Shown here: positions 27,169 to 34,687 of the stretch, one piece after another
Layout of the letters: each line of letters opens with the position of its first letter
Position numbering within the stretch: position 1 is the first letter of the stretch
NCBI GenBank assembly: GCA_937949545.1
Contig: CALEDR010000037.1
Span: 31,931 to 95,930 of the forward strand
From: an uncultured Phycisphaerae bacterium
GTDB taxonomy: Bacteria > Planctomycetota > Phycisphaerae > Sedimentisphaerales > Anaerohalosphaeraceae
Reading direction: 5' to 3'
Length of the DNA: 64,000 nt
The notes under the pieces: model-generated
Seen by the model: only the letters and a program-made list of their open reading frames with translations
What the model was told of the DNA's origin: nothing
Database searches by the model: none
Made by a program: the position numbers and the translations under genes

Positions 27169-27642
27169 ATGAATAATTCAAACCAGAGAAGCGCGGGTAG
27201 CAACCCACAAAGTAAAAAGGATCCCTCTGCCGTTAAAGTAGTTTACTATAAAGATAAGGCCAGGAAAATACTTGACCCGGATCTTCTGGATCAGAAAGCC
27301 CAAGAGCAAGCCAACAAGTTTCCTGATGTCAATGATAAAAATACAAAAGACAAGCTTTCCAAAAGTCAAATCCGGAGATTTTTCGGTGCAATTAAAAATT
27401 TGCATTTTCAGCTGGAAAATGGAAGACCGTGGGAGCAAGTCCTGCCTCTTTTCAAAATGTTTCAAAGCAAGGTCGCTTATGCCAAGCGTTCCGGCGGGAA
27501 GAAAATCCCGAAAGAGTTTGCTGTTTTCCTGGAAGAAAATATAAAGCTTGTCGAGAACGATGAGGATAACTTTCGGGCTTTTGTGCTCTATTTTGAGGCG
27601 GTTTTAGGTTTTGCATACGGAAACGATAAAATAGGAGATTAA
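27169..27642 (+). CDS. csm2: Type III-A small subunit Csm2
   Basis: Small helical subunit of the Csm complex, lining the crRNA-target duplex. It has 157 residues, about 60 of them a charged low-complexity N-terminal extension. It then has the Csm2 core KLSKSQIRRFFGAIKNL, followed by RPWEQVLPLFKMFQSKVAYA and a C-terminal helix FRAFVLYFEAVLGFAYG. It lies 23 bp after csm1 behind a GGAGG site. The DNA is visibly more A/T-rich than that of csm4 and csm5. Confidence 0.9.
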   Translation: MNNSNQRSAGSNPQSKKDPSAVKVVYYKDKARKILDPDLLDQKAQEQANKFPDVNDKNTKDKLSKSQIRRFFGAIKNLHFQLENGRPWEQVLPLFKMFQSKVAYAKRSGGKKIPKEFAVFLEENIKLVENDEDNFRAFVLYFEAVLGFAYGNDKIGD

Positions 27643-27644
27643 AA

Positions 27645-28376
27645 ATGGAAATGAAACTTCATGAAATCATGAAAATGAAACTTCATAAAATCAAAAAGAT
27701 TGAGGGAAAGATAAAAGTAATTACAGGCCTTCGTATTGGTGGTTCCGTGGAGACTATGGAAATCGGGGGCATTGACATGCCCTTGGTCAGAATTTCCGTG
27801 AAGGACAAAGAAACGGAAAAAAATCTTCCTTATATCCCGGGTTCTTCTCTCAAAGGAAGAATGCGTTCCTTAATAGAATGGGCTACTGGGAATCTTTCCT
27901 CTGACAAGCGAAAACCCGTGCATCAATGCAACAACAAAGAGTCTTTTTTAAAATGTGAAGTCTGTAGAGTTTTCGGCATTTCTGCAGACCAGCAGCTTGA
28001 TGTGGGGCCTACGCGGCTGTTGGTGAGAGACAGTTATCTGTCTGCAGAATGGTATGAGGCGGTAAGGAACGGTAAAGACATCACAGAAGTCAAAGTGGAG
28101 AACAATATTAACCGAATTACAGCAAAAGCGACTCCTCGGTCAATAGAGCGGGTGGTGCCGGGGGTAACGTTTGACCTGGACATCGCCTACCGCGTGCTCG
28201 ATACCGGCGACGGCGGAGCCATCGATGAAAAGTACTTCCAGGATGTTGTCTTGAAGGCCCTGGCCCTGGTCGAAAAGGATTACCTGGGCGGCTGCGGCTC
28301 CCGCGGATGCGGCAAGGTCAAATTCATCGACCTCAAAGACGAAGCCGGAAATTCCCTCACCCTGCCTACAGTCTGA
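27645..28376 (+). CDS. csm3: Type III-A backbone RNase Csm3
   Basis: Repeated backbone RAMP that binds crRNA and cuts target RNA at 6-nt intervals. The 243-residue protein has the catalytic aspartate in IGGIDMPLV (Asp44), the conserved YIPGSSLKGRMRS segment, a zinc-binding His/Cys set (HQCNN...LKCEVCRVFG), and the C-terminal glycine-rich GGCGSRGCGKVKF. The first 18 residues hold a duplicated MKLHEIMK / MKLHKIKK, so it is longer at the N-terminus than usual; the AGGAGA site supports the start at 27645. The base composition changes from A/T-rich to G/C-rich near 28140, within the gene. Confidence 0.93.
   Translation: MEMKLHEIMKMKLHKIKKIEGKIKVITGLRIGGSVETMEIGGIDMPLVRISVKDKETEKNLPYIPGSSLKGRMRSLIEWATGNLSSDKRKPVHQCNNKESFLKCEVCRVFGISADQQLDVGPTRLLVRDSYLSAEWYEAVRNGKDITEVKVENNINRITAKATPRSIERVVPGVTFDLDIAYRVLDTGDGGAIDEKYFQDVVLKALALVEKDYLGGCGSRGCGKVKFIDLKDEAGNSLTLPTV
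27651..27698 (+). repeat. 24-bp tandem duplication at the start of csm3
   Basis: Two adjacent 24-bp units (27651-27674 and 27675-27698), identical at 20 of 24 positions, both starting ATGAAACTTCAT. The second unit encodes the start expected for a standard Csm3. Confidence 0.85.
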
Positions 28377-28394
28377 ACGGAAAGGCCCTGACCT

Positions 28395-29474
28395 ATGCAA
28401 TGGTACGAAATCAAACTGAAGGTGCACACGGCCCTGGGCACCCGGCTGTCGGCCGACACCCTCTTCGGCCATCTCTGCTGGGCCATCCGCTATCACGAAG
28501 GCGAAGCGGCCCTCACCGAGTTTCTCCGTGCCTATGCCGACGGAGCGCCTCCGCTTCTTTTGTCCGACCCCTTCCCCGACGGCTTCTGGCCGCTTCCGCA
28601 CCTGCCCCGGCCGACCCCCGAGCAGGAAAGAAAGCTGCTCGAGAAAATCCGGGGCATCCCAAAGAATGAACTGGTAAACCACCTGTATGACGAAAAAGAC
28701 GGAGAAAAGCAGCTCACACCTCCAAACGAAATCGAGGCCTTCGATATCCTTAAGCGGATGTACAAGCTGTCCTTTCTGCCGGATGAAGGTTTCCATGCCC
28801 TTTGCGGCGGTCTGAGCACCGAGGCCGTCTTTCATTGGTTTCTCGACAACGAATGCGGAAGCCCGAAACTGCCCAAAGAAACCGTGGTCGCTCATAATAC
28901 CATCAGCCGTCTGACCGGCACCACCGGCCAGGAAGGGGCCCTCTTTTTCACCAAAGAGTGGCATGTTAACCCGTTTGAGCCGCCCGTTTTTCGTCTTTTG
29001 GCCGTCTCGGCTCAGTACAGCGGCGAGAGAATCAAGGACCTGTTTGAGCGGGCTCTTGAGGGCGGCTACGGCAAATACAAATCCCGCGGCAAGGGCAAAG
29101 TTTCTGTCGAATCGGTTTCTCCGGCCCTTCTGCCGGCCGCTTCCAAACCCAATGCCGTCCTCCTTCTGGCCGCTTGTGCCCCGGCCGCCGACGACCCCGC
29201 CGAGGGTTTCTGGAAACTTCAAACCAAAATCGGAAAACTCGGCGGCGACTGGGCCGTCGGCCCCCATCCCAGCGGCGTCCACGATCCCTACAAAAAACCG
29301 CTGATCCTTCTGACGGCCGGGTCTATCCTCAAAACCGACAGCCCGCGTCCTTTTTACGGCCGACTCGTCCAGAACATCCATCGCCACTTCTCGGAAGTTC
29401 GTCACTATGCCCTGGCGCCGGCCCTGCCGGTCTGCTGCAATTTTACGGAGGCGTTATGCAACGCTACAAAATGA
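28395..29474 (+). CDS. csm4: Type III-A crRNA 5'-handle-binding subunit Csm4
   Basis: Cas5-like RAMP that caps the 5' end of crRNA and contacts Csm1. The 359-residue protein begins MQWYEIKLKVHTALGTRLSA, then DTLFGHLCWAIRY, the standard Csm4 opening. Also seen are RLTGTTGQEGALFFTKEW in the middle and the glycine-rich GGYGKYKSRGKGKV motif. The C-terminus matches Csm4 (KLGGDWAVGPHPSG). It lies 18 bp after csm3, and its end overlaps csm5 by 19 bp. Confidence 0.93.
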   Translation: MQWYEIKLKVHTALGTRLSADTLFGHLCWAIRYHEGEAALTEFLRAYADGAPPLLLSDPFPDGFWPLPHLPRPTPEQERKLLEKIRGIPKNELVNHLYDEKDGEKQLTPPNEIEAFDILKRMYKLSFLPDEGFHALCGGLSTEAVFHWFLDNECGSPKLPKETVVAHNTISRLTGTTGQEGALFFTKEWHVNPFEPPVFRLLAVSAQYSGERIKDLFERALEGGYGKYKSRGKGKVSVESVSPALLPAASKPNAVLLLAACAPAADDPAEGFWKLQTKIGKLGGDWAVGPHPSGVHDPYKKPLILLTAGSILKTDSPRPFYGRLVQNIHRHFSEVRHYALAPALPVCCNFTEALCNATK

Positions 29475-30640
29475 CTCTCACTATCCTTTCTCCCGTTCAT
29501 ATCGGGTCTGGTCAGGAAATTGACCCCACCGAATACATCGTCAAAGACAGCATTTTCTACCGGATCGACCTGCCGCGATTTCTCTCGGAGATGCCGCCTT
29601 CCCTCCGCGCCGAATTTGACCGCAAAGTGTCAGACCCCAATCCATTTGTTATCCGCGATTTTATTCGCAACCATGTTAACCCGGAAAAGTACGCCTGCTT
29701 CAAAGCGGATGCAGGGGTTTTTGAGCCGGCCTACAAAGAGAGTCTTTCGAATCCGAATAGGCAGCTGGAAATCAATCTATTCACCCGAACTCCGGGAACC
29801 TGGCGGGCCTATATCCCCGGCTCCTCCATCAAAGGCGCTATCCGAACCGCTGTAATCAATGCACTGGCTCAAGAAAAAAAAGAATCTGTGAAACAGAAAA
29901 AAGAGGAAGCCGAAGAAAGGGCCAAAGAAAGAACGGAGCGGATTATTGAAAAATTGAAGCAAAAAAACAATGAGAAAAAAATCTATCAGGAGCAGCTCCA
30001 GAAGGCCTATGAGGAATTCGGCAGGACCCAGCTGGAACCGCTTTGTCTGAAACAAGACAAATTTAATCCGCAGTCTGACCCATTCCGTTGTGTGAAAATA
30101 TCGGATGCGATGCTGCCCGATTCACCGACCTTTATTGACAAAACAGAAATTTTTAAGCTGACAAGAACGTCCGGCGCTGACCCGTCGAAAATCCAGATGT
30201 TTTACGAACAGTGTTTCTCGATGCTCGACGACGAAGACATTCAGGCAGAGGGCACTCTCGATATCGACAACCTGTTGCCCGAAAAACACATTTATGACAG
30301 CCGTCAAGAGAGAACAATCCCCGCTGTCTCGATGAAACTGGACGCCTGCACGATTCTCAAGGCCTGCCGTGCCTTTTATCAGCCGAAAATGCAGCAGGAG
30401 CACGATAAGTTTTACCGTTCCAGCCCCGAACTGGAAAAAAACAGCCGTCAACTGCTGTCCGTTCAGTATGCCGACAACGAATTCCCCATTCGTCTCGGCC
30501 GTTTCAGCCACGTCGAGTGCACCACGGTGGACGAATTTCGTCAGCCGTACAACTCCCGCGGCTGGGGCAACTCCCGAACCCTGTCTGGCGGGACCATGCC
30601 GATGGGCTGGGTCAAGGTACGCCTCGACCCCATTTCCTAA
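29456..30640 (+). CDS. csm5: Type III-A subunit Csm5
   Basis: RAMP at the 3' end of the crRNA, needed for crRNA maturation. The start at 29456 (MQRYKMTLTILSPVHIGSGQ) is preceded by ACGGAGG and overlaps csm4; a longer open frame to 29174 has no Csm5 character. Conserved parts are LSPVHIGSGQEIDPTEY, YIPGSSIKGAIRTAVINAL, and near the end RLGRFSHVECTTVDEF with GWGNSRTL. Residues about 137-190 form a highly charged coiled-coil insertion (KKEEAEERAKERTERI...) not usual in the family. Length 394. Confidence 0.92.
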   Translation: MQRYKMTLTILSPVHIGSGQEIDPTEYIVKDSIFYRIDLPRFLSEMPPSLRAEFDRKVSDPNPFVIRDFIRNHVNPEKYACFKADAGVFEPAYKESLSNPNRQLEINLFTRTPGTWRAYIPGSSIKGAIRTAVINALAQEKKESVKQKKEEAEERAKERTERIIEKLKQKNNEKKIYQEQLQKAYEEFGRTQLEPLCLKQDKFNPQSDPFRCVKISDAMLPDSPTFIDKTEIFKLTRTSGADPSKIQMFYEQCFSMLDDEDIQAEGTLDIDNLLPEKHIYDSRQERTIPAVSMKLDACTILKACRAFYQPKMQQEHDKFYRSSPELEKNSRQLLSVQYADNEFPIRLGRFSHVECTTVDEFRQPYNSRGWGNSRTLSGGTMPMGWVKVRLDPIS

Positions 30641-30704
30641 TTCCAAGCCGCCGGCAGCCTCTTTGAAAAGTCCATAGGAGTATTACTCATTCAGGGACCT
30701 GCGG

Positions 30705-30741
30705 GCCATGCAGGCCTTCGGTGGTCTGCATGGCTCGTTTT
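30705..30741 (+). terminator. Rho-independent terminator between csm5 and the CRISPR array
   Basis: A 12-bp stem (GCCATGCAGGCC / GGTCTGCATGGC, one wobble) with a TTCGGT loop and a TCGTTTTA tail. It ends the cas operon, so the array needs its own promoter. Confidence 0.8.
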
Positions 30742-30846
30742 ACTAAAACAGCCGCCCCTTTTGGCCGATGATTGCCGATGGCTTCTATAAGCAGAAAGCG
30801 AAGACGCTATGGGCACTGTCTATCTGCAGGAGCAAGGGGCCAAAGT
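30742..30846 (+). promoter_or_regulatory. Presumed CRISPR leader
   Basis: About 105 bp between the csm5 terminator and the first repeat. The repeats end in ATTGAAAC on the plus strand, so the array is read left to right and this is the leader side. A loose TTGGCC...TATAAG promoter is visible but poorly spaced (19 bp). Confidence 0.45.
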
Positions 30847-31647
30847 CTTGCATTTTCCCCCTGATGAATAAGGGATTGAACCTGGATGTATCCGCTTATT
30901 TCGTAGTTGCCGAAAGAAACAATCACCTTGCATTTTCCCCCTGATGAATAAGGGATTGAAACACCGGCTTTTGCCGGTCTTTTAATATTGTTGTTTCTTT
31001 CGTTAACTTGCATTTTCCCCCTGATGAATAAGGGATTGAAACATCCTCAAGTTTCGAGCAAACTTCGCCGAATACTTTTTCTTGCATTTTCCCCCTGATG
31101 AATAAGGGATTGAAACATCATCAAAATCTTTTTCGATTCGTCGATAGAAAGAGTCCTTGCATTTTCCCCCTGATGAATAAGGGATTGAAACTTCAAGCTC
31201 ATCGAATGACTCAAAATCCGCAATTTCCTCTTGCATTTTCCCCCTGATGAATAAGGGATTGAAACATAAGGAGCTTGCAGGCTTGGGCGATTTGTTTGTT
31301 TTGCACTTGCATTTTTCCCCTGATGAATAAGGGATTGAAACATTAACGCTCCGTCACTAAGCCTTATCACGGGTTTCACTCTTGCATTTTTCCCCTGATG
31401 AATAAGGGATTGAAACCAAGCCGGAGGACAGAACCCACCTCTTTCGCTTTTTCCTTTCTTGCATTTTTCCCCTGATGAATAAGGGATTGAAACGAGGCGT
31501 CGGCCGAAAGGATTCCAGGTGCCTTTGTCGAAGACTTGCATTTTTCCCCTGATGAATAAGGGATTGAAACCCGTCTCTTAACTCGTAATAGTCCTTTATT
31601 TCTTTTGCTTCACTTGCATTTTTCCCCTGATGAATAGAGATTGAAAC
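30847..31647 (+). CRISPR. CRISPR array, 11 repeats and 10 spacers (type III-A)
   Basis: Repeats are 36 bp, beginning CTTGCATTTT and ending AAGGGATTGAAAC; the last eight bases ATTGAAAC match the type III crRNA 5' handle. Repeats start at 30847, 30927, 31007, 31081, 31156, 31230, 31306, 31381, 31458, 31535 and 31613. Spacers are 38-44 bp (44, 44, 38, 39, 38, 40, 39, 41, 41, 42). Repeats 1-6 have a run of five C and repeats 7-11 have T plus four C. The first repeat has a substitution in the handle (GAACC) and the last is 35 bp with changes near its 3' end. Confidence 0.98.
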
Positions 31648-31748
31648 AGCTTTTCACGGAGAGTAAACAGCAAGGAGTGATTCGCCGAAAAAGAAACTGA
31701 ACAAAAAGAAGTTTCGAGGTCTGCACTCTTCTCTCTGAAGCTATTTTA

Positions 31749-31778
31749 AATCCGTGTCAATCCGTGCCTATTCGTGGT
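31749..31778 (+). repeat. Degenerate tandem 10-bp repeat AATCCGTGTC
   Basis: Three units in a row (AATCCGTGTC, AATCCGTGCC, TATTCGTGGT) between the array and the CARF-HEPN gene. The role is unknown. Confidence 0.5.
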
Positions 31779-31806
31779 TCTTTTAATCAGCCGGCCTCAA
31801 AAATTC

Positions 31807-31836
31807 TTGACCGATTTAGTGAAATGGTCTTAAAAT
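31807..31836 (+). promoter_or_regulatory. Predicted promoter for the CARF-HEPN gene
   Basis: TTGACC and TAAAAT are spaced by 18 bp, 38 bp before the start codon at 31874. Confidence 0.45.
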
Positions 31837-31873
31837 TCAAAACCCTATTGCCCAGAAGGAAAGGATATAAAAA

Positions 31874-33436
31874 ATGAATCTTGAGCACATCGCGGACCCG
31901 GCCGATTGGCCTAAAATCAAAGAAATCATAGAACAGTTTGCTGTCGAGAAAAAAGGCTCTAGAGATCGCAATATATTGGAAGCGATCAGCAAGCAAGCCC
32001 TTCCCTATGAAATGCGTTATTTGCCTCAACTCCAAGAATGTTTCCGGGAGTCGCTGTCAAAAGAACCGCGGGCCTTGCTGATTCTGATCGGCAATCGGGA
32101 AGGACCTGTCCTGCTCTCGATGTCTATCATAAAACCCAACATCGCCGTCCTGATCCATACAAGGGAAAGTCAAAAAACCGTTCAGATCATCCAATCCAGC
32201 AATCTTCTCCAGCCGCTTCAAGAGAACGGCCTTTCTCTGAAAACGATTTGCATTGATCCCCTCAATGCCCCAAAGACTTACAAAGACCTTGTCCAGATCG
32301 TCCAAGAAAATAATAAGTACAACTGGATTTGCGATATCACCGGCGGCAAAAAAGCTATGGCTGCCGCCTTGGCATCGTTCGGATTCTGGCGCCGCATTCC
32401 CGTCGTTTACCTGGACAGTCTTGAAATCAACGGAACACCCGAGCCGTTTTCGGAATGCCTTCATCTGCTGAAAAATCCGTATGACTGCTACGGGGACCCC
32501 ATGCTTCAGACCGCCGAAAAGGCCCTCCAGCGGTTTGATTTTGCATCAGCCCTGTCCGCTCTGCAGACACTTCTGGACACCACCAGCTTTCAGGAACAAT
32601 ATCACAAAACCGAGATGGCCATTCGGGTCATCCGGCTGTATCACCAGTGGGATCGGTTTGCCCATAGTGAACCGGATAAAAATCTGGCAGAGACATTTTA
32701 CACCACCTTTGAGAAAACACTTCAAACATGTCAGCGTCTGAATTATCAGTTTATTTCTTCGGACGAAGCCGAAGGCAATCTGAATTTTCTCAAACAGCTC
32801 AGCAAAACCTATAAATCCGATAAACCGGCGATGCTGGACCTCTATCGGCTGGTTGATCTTTTCCGCAATGCCGAACGCCGCGGGATCCAGGAAAGTTATG
32901 ATGATGCAGTCGCCCGGCTGTACCGGTGTATTGAAATGGCGGCCAGTCTTCTTCTTTGCAAACTGATTCCTGATTTTAAACCCGACCGTGTAAACTGGGA
33001 TATCCTTCGGAAACGGTTCGTAGGCTGCGATCTTGATGCCTGGTACAAGCAGAAATCCGAAGAATGCGAAGAATCGGCGGACGGCCTGCCCAGACTTAAG
33101 CGAGTTGGTCTAGCGGTTCAGATTGTTCTGGGGGCGGTCGTCGCCGAGGCGGTAAAACAGTATCCGGAGCGATTCAGCGAGCAGCAAAAGCAAGATGCAC
33201 AAAAAGCCCAAATCCTGTTTAGCATTTACAAAGACTACAGCTCGCGGAATGACGACAGTATTTTTGCCCGACGGAACCGGTCTATTCTGGCGCACGGAAG
33301 CCGGCCTGTCGAAAAACAAACTTTTGACAAATTTTTATCGGTTGCAAAGGAAGTCTGCAAATTGACTGTCGGCGATGACTGGCAGACGCTGTACACTCAA
33401 TCCAAATTTCCGGTCTTTCGTTTGACCAAGCAATAA
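31874..33436 (+). CDS. CARF-HEPN ancillary RNase (Csm6-like, TIGR02710-type)
   Basis: 520-residue predicted cyclic-oligoadenylate-activated RNase. The N-terminal CARF domain has a Rossmann-like pattern (ALLILIGNREGPVLLSM) and the ligand-binding motif CDITGGKKAMAAAL (about residues 150-165). The C-terminal HEPN domain has the catalytic R-x4-H motif as RNRSILAHG (Arg469, His474). The layout fits the CRISPR-associated TIGR02710/Csm6 group rather than classical short Csm6. It follows the array, downstream of its own putative promoter. With the intact cyclase site of Cas10, it would form the second-messenger arm of the system. Confidence 0.88.
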   Translation: MNLEHIADPADWPKIKEIIEQFAVEKKGSRDRNILEAISKQALPYEMRYLPQLQECFRESLSKEPRALLILIGNREGPVLLSMSIIKPNIAVLIHTRESQKTVQIIQSSNLLQPLQENGLSLKTICIDPLNAPKTYKDLVQIVQENNKYNWICDITGGKKAMAAALASFGFWRRIPVVYLDSLEINGTPEPFSECLHLLKNPYDCYGDPMLQTAEKALQRFDFASALSALQTLLDTTSFQEQYHKTEMAIRVIRLYHQWDRFAHSEPDKNLAETFYTTFEKTLQTCQRLNYQFISSDEAEGNLNFLKQLSKTYKSDKPAMLDLYRLVDLFRNAERRGIQESYDDAVARLYRCIEMAASLLLCKLIPDFKPDRVNWDILRKRFVGCDLDAWYKQKSEECEESADGLPRLKRVGLAVQIVLGAVVAEAVKQYPERFSEQQKQDAQKAQILFSIYKDYSSRNDDSIFARRNRSILAHGSRPVEKQTFDKFLSVAKEVCKLTVGDDWQTLYTQSKFPVFRLTKQ

Positions 33437-33613
33437 ATACTCCGCTGCCGCTGTCCAAAGACTGTCGGAAATCGGCGGAAATTTTTTTGGTGCCGTCGGC
33501 GCTGCTTTTGGGTTATAATATCTCATCCGAACCCCGCGTTGGGGAGTCATTGCAAGGATTGTTCCCGCCGAATTTTGTCATAAAGCCGGCGGAAAATCAG
33601 CGGAGGAATCGTT

Positions 33614-34666
33614 TTGGCAAACGAACTGTCTATGAAGGTCCAGCTGCTGACTGGGATTGAGCGGATTGAGATGGCGGAAATGCCCCGCCCGTCGGTCTGC
33701 GGACCGAACGGTGTTCTGGTTCGGGTGCGGGCGGTGGGGGTGTGCGGCAGCGATGTGCACTATTACGAAACCGGCCGCATCGGCAGCCAAGTGGTGGAGT
33801 TTCCGTTTGTGGTTGGCCATGAATGCGCCGGCGTGGCGGAGCAGGTCGGGCCGGAGGTTCGGCGTGTGCGGCCGGGTCAAACGGTTGCTGTGGACCCGCT
33901 GATTGCCTGCGGGCGGTGCGATCAGTGCCGGCAGGGACGCATCAATACCTGCCGTAGCCAGAAATTTTTGGGCTGTCCGGGGCAGATTTCCGGCTGTCTT
34001 TGCGAGTATATTGTGATGCCGGAGGACAGCTGCTTTCCGACGGAGGGCAAAATTACCCTCGAGCAGGCGGTTTTGTGCGAGCCGCTGGCTATCGGAATTT
34101 ACGCCGTTCAGCTGGCCGGGTTGAAGGCGGGGGCACGCATTGCGGTTCTTGGCTCCGGTCCTATCGGACTGTCGGTGCTGGAGGCGGCCAAAGCAGCCGG
34201 AGTTGAGCGGATTTATGTGACGGATAAAATCGAGGCTCGCCTGAAAGCCGCGGAACGGGCCGGAGCAATTTGGTGCGGCAATCCGCTTTTTCAGGACATC
34301 CCCTCTGCAATTCTCCGGCACGAGCCGCTGGGGCTGGATGCGGTGTTTGAATGTGCCGGTCAGCAGCAGACGCTGGACCAGGGAGTAGACCTGCTGGCCC
34401 CCGGCGGGCGGCTGATGCTGGTGGGAATCCCCCGGGAGGAGCGCGTCAGTTTCGTTCCGGACCGGATGCGTCGGAAGGAGCTGACGCTGATAAATGTCCG
34501 CCGGCAGAATCACTGCACGCAGAAAGCGATTGACTGGGTGGCGGAAGGCCGCGTGAACGTGGATTATATGCTGACCCATCGGTTTTCGTTTGAGCAGACG
34601 CCGTCAGCTTTTGAACTTGTATCTGACTATCGAGATGGAGTCATTAAGGCCCTGATTGAGGTCTGA
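33614..34666 (+). CDS. Zinc-dependent medium-chain alcohol dehydrogenase (sorbitol/xylitol dehydrogenase-like)
   Basis: NAD(P)-dependent polyol or alcohol dehydrogenase of 350 residues. It has catalytic zinc ligands in GVCGSDVHYY (Cys) and GHECAG (His-Glu), structural zinc cysteines in ACGRCDQCRQGRINTC, and the Rossmann motif AVLGSGPIGLSVLEAAKAAG (about residue 175). The HYYETGRIG segment favours the sorbitol/xylitol group, but the substrate is not determined. The TTG start at 33614 has CGGAGGA eight bases upstream; an in-frame ATG at 33632 is the alternative. It sits 21 bp before cinA. Confidence 0.9.
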   Translation: MANELSMKVQLLTGIERIEMAEMPRPSVCGPNGVLVRVRAVGVCGSDVHYYETGRIGSQVVEFPFVVGHECAGVAEQVGPEVRRVRPGQTVAVDPLIACGRCDQCRQGRINTCRSQKFLGCPGQISGCLCEYIVMPEDSCFPTEGKITLEQAVLCEPLAIGIYAVQLAGLKAGARIAVLGSGPIGLSVLEAAKAAGVERIYVTDKIEARLKAAERAGAIWCGNPLFQDIPSAILRHEPLGLDAVFECAGQQQTLDQGVDLLAPGGRLMLVGIPREERVSFVPDRMRRKELTLINVRRQNHCTQKAIDWVAEGRVNVDYMLTHRFSFEQTPSAFELVSDYRDGVIKALIEV

Positions 34667-34687
34667 CGGCGGGGTTTCTGGAAGGGC

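Noticed and set aside
29174..29455. Longer csm5 start (488 codons)
   Set aside because: The extension overlaps csm4 and is not Csm5-like; the ATG at 29456 has ACGGAGG and the normal family N-terminus.
30807..31541. Minus-strand ORFs across the CRISPR array with a repeated VSIPYSSGGKCK peptide
   Set aside because: The peptide repeat is only the translated CRISPR repeat; the frame has no start signals or homology.
31874..33436. Reading the CARF-HEPN protein as a toxin-antitoxin or unrelated nucleotide hydrolase
   Set aside because: The DITGGKK motif and C-terminal R-x4-H, plus position beside a type III array, fit the CRISPR ancillary RNase group much better.
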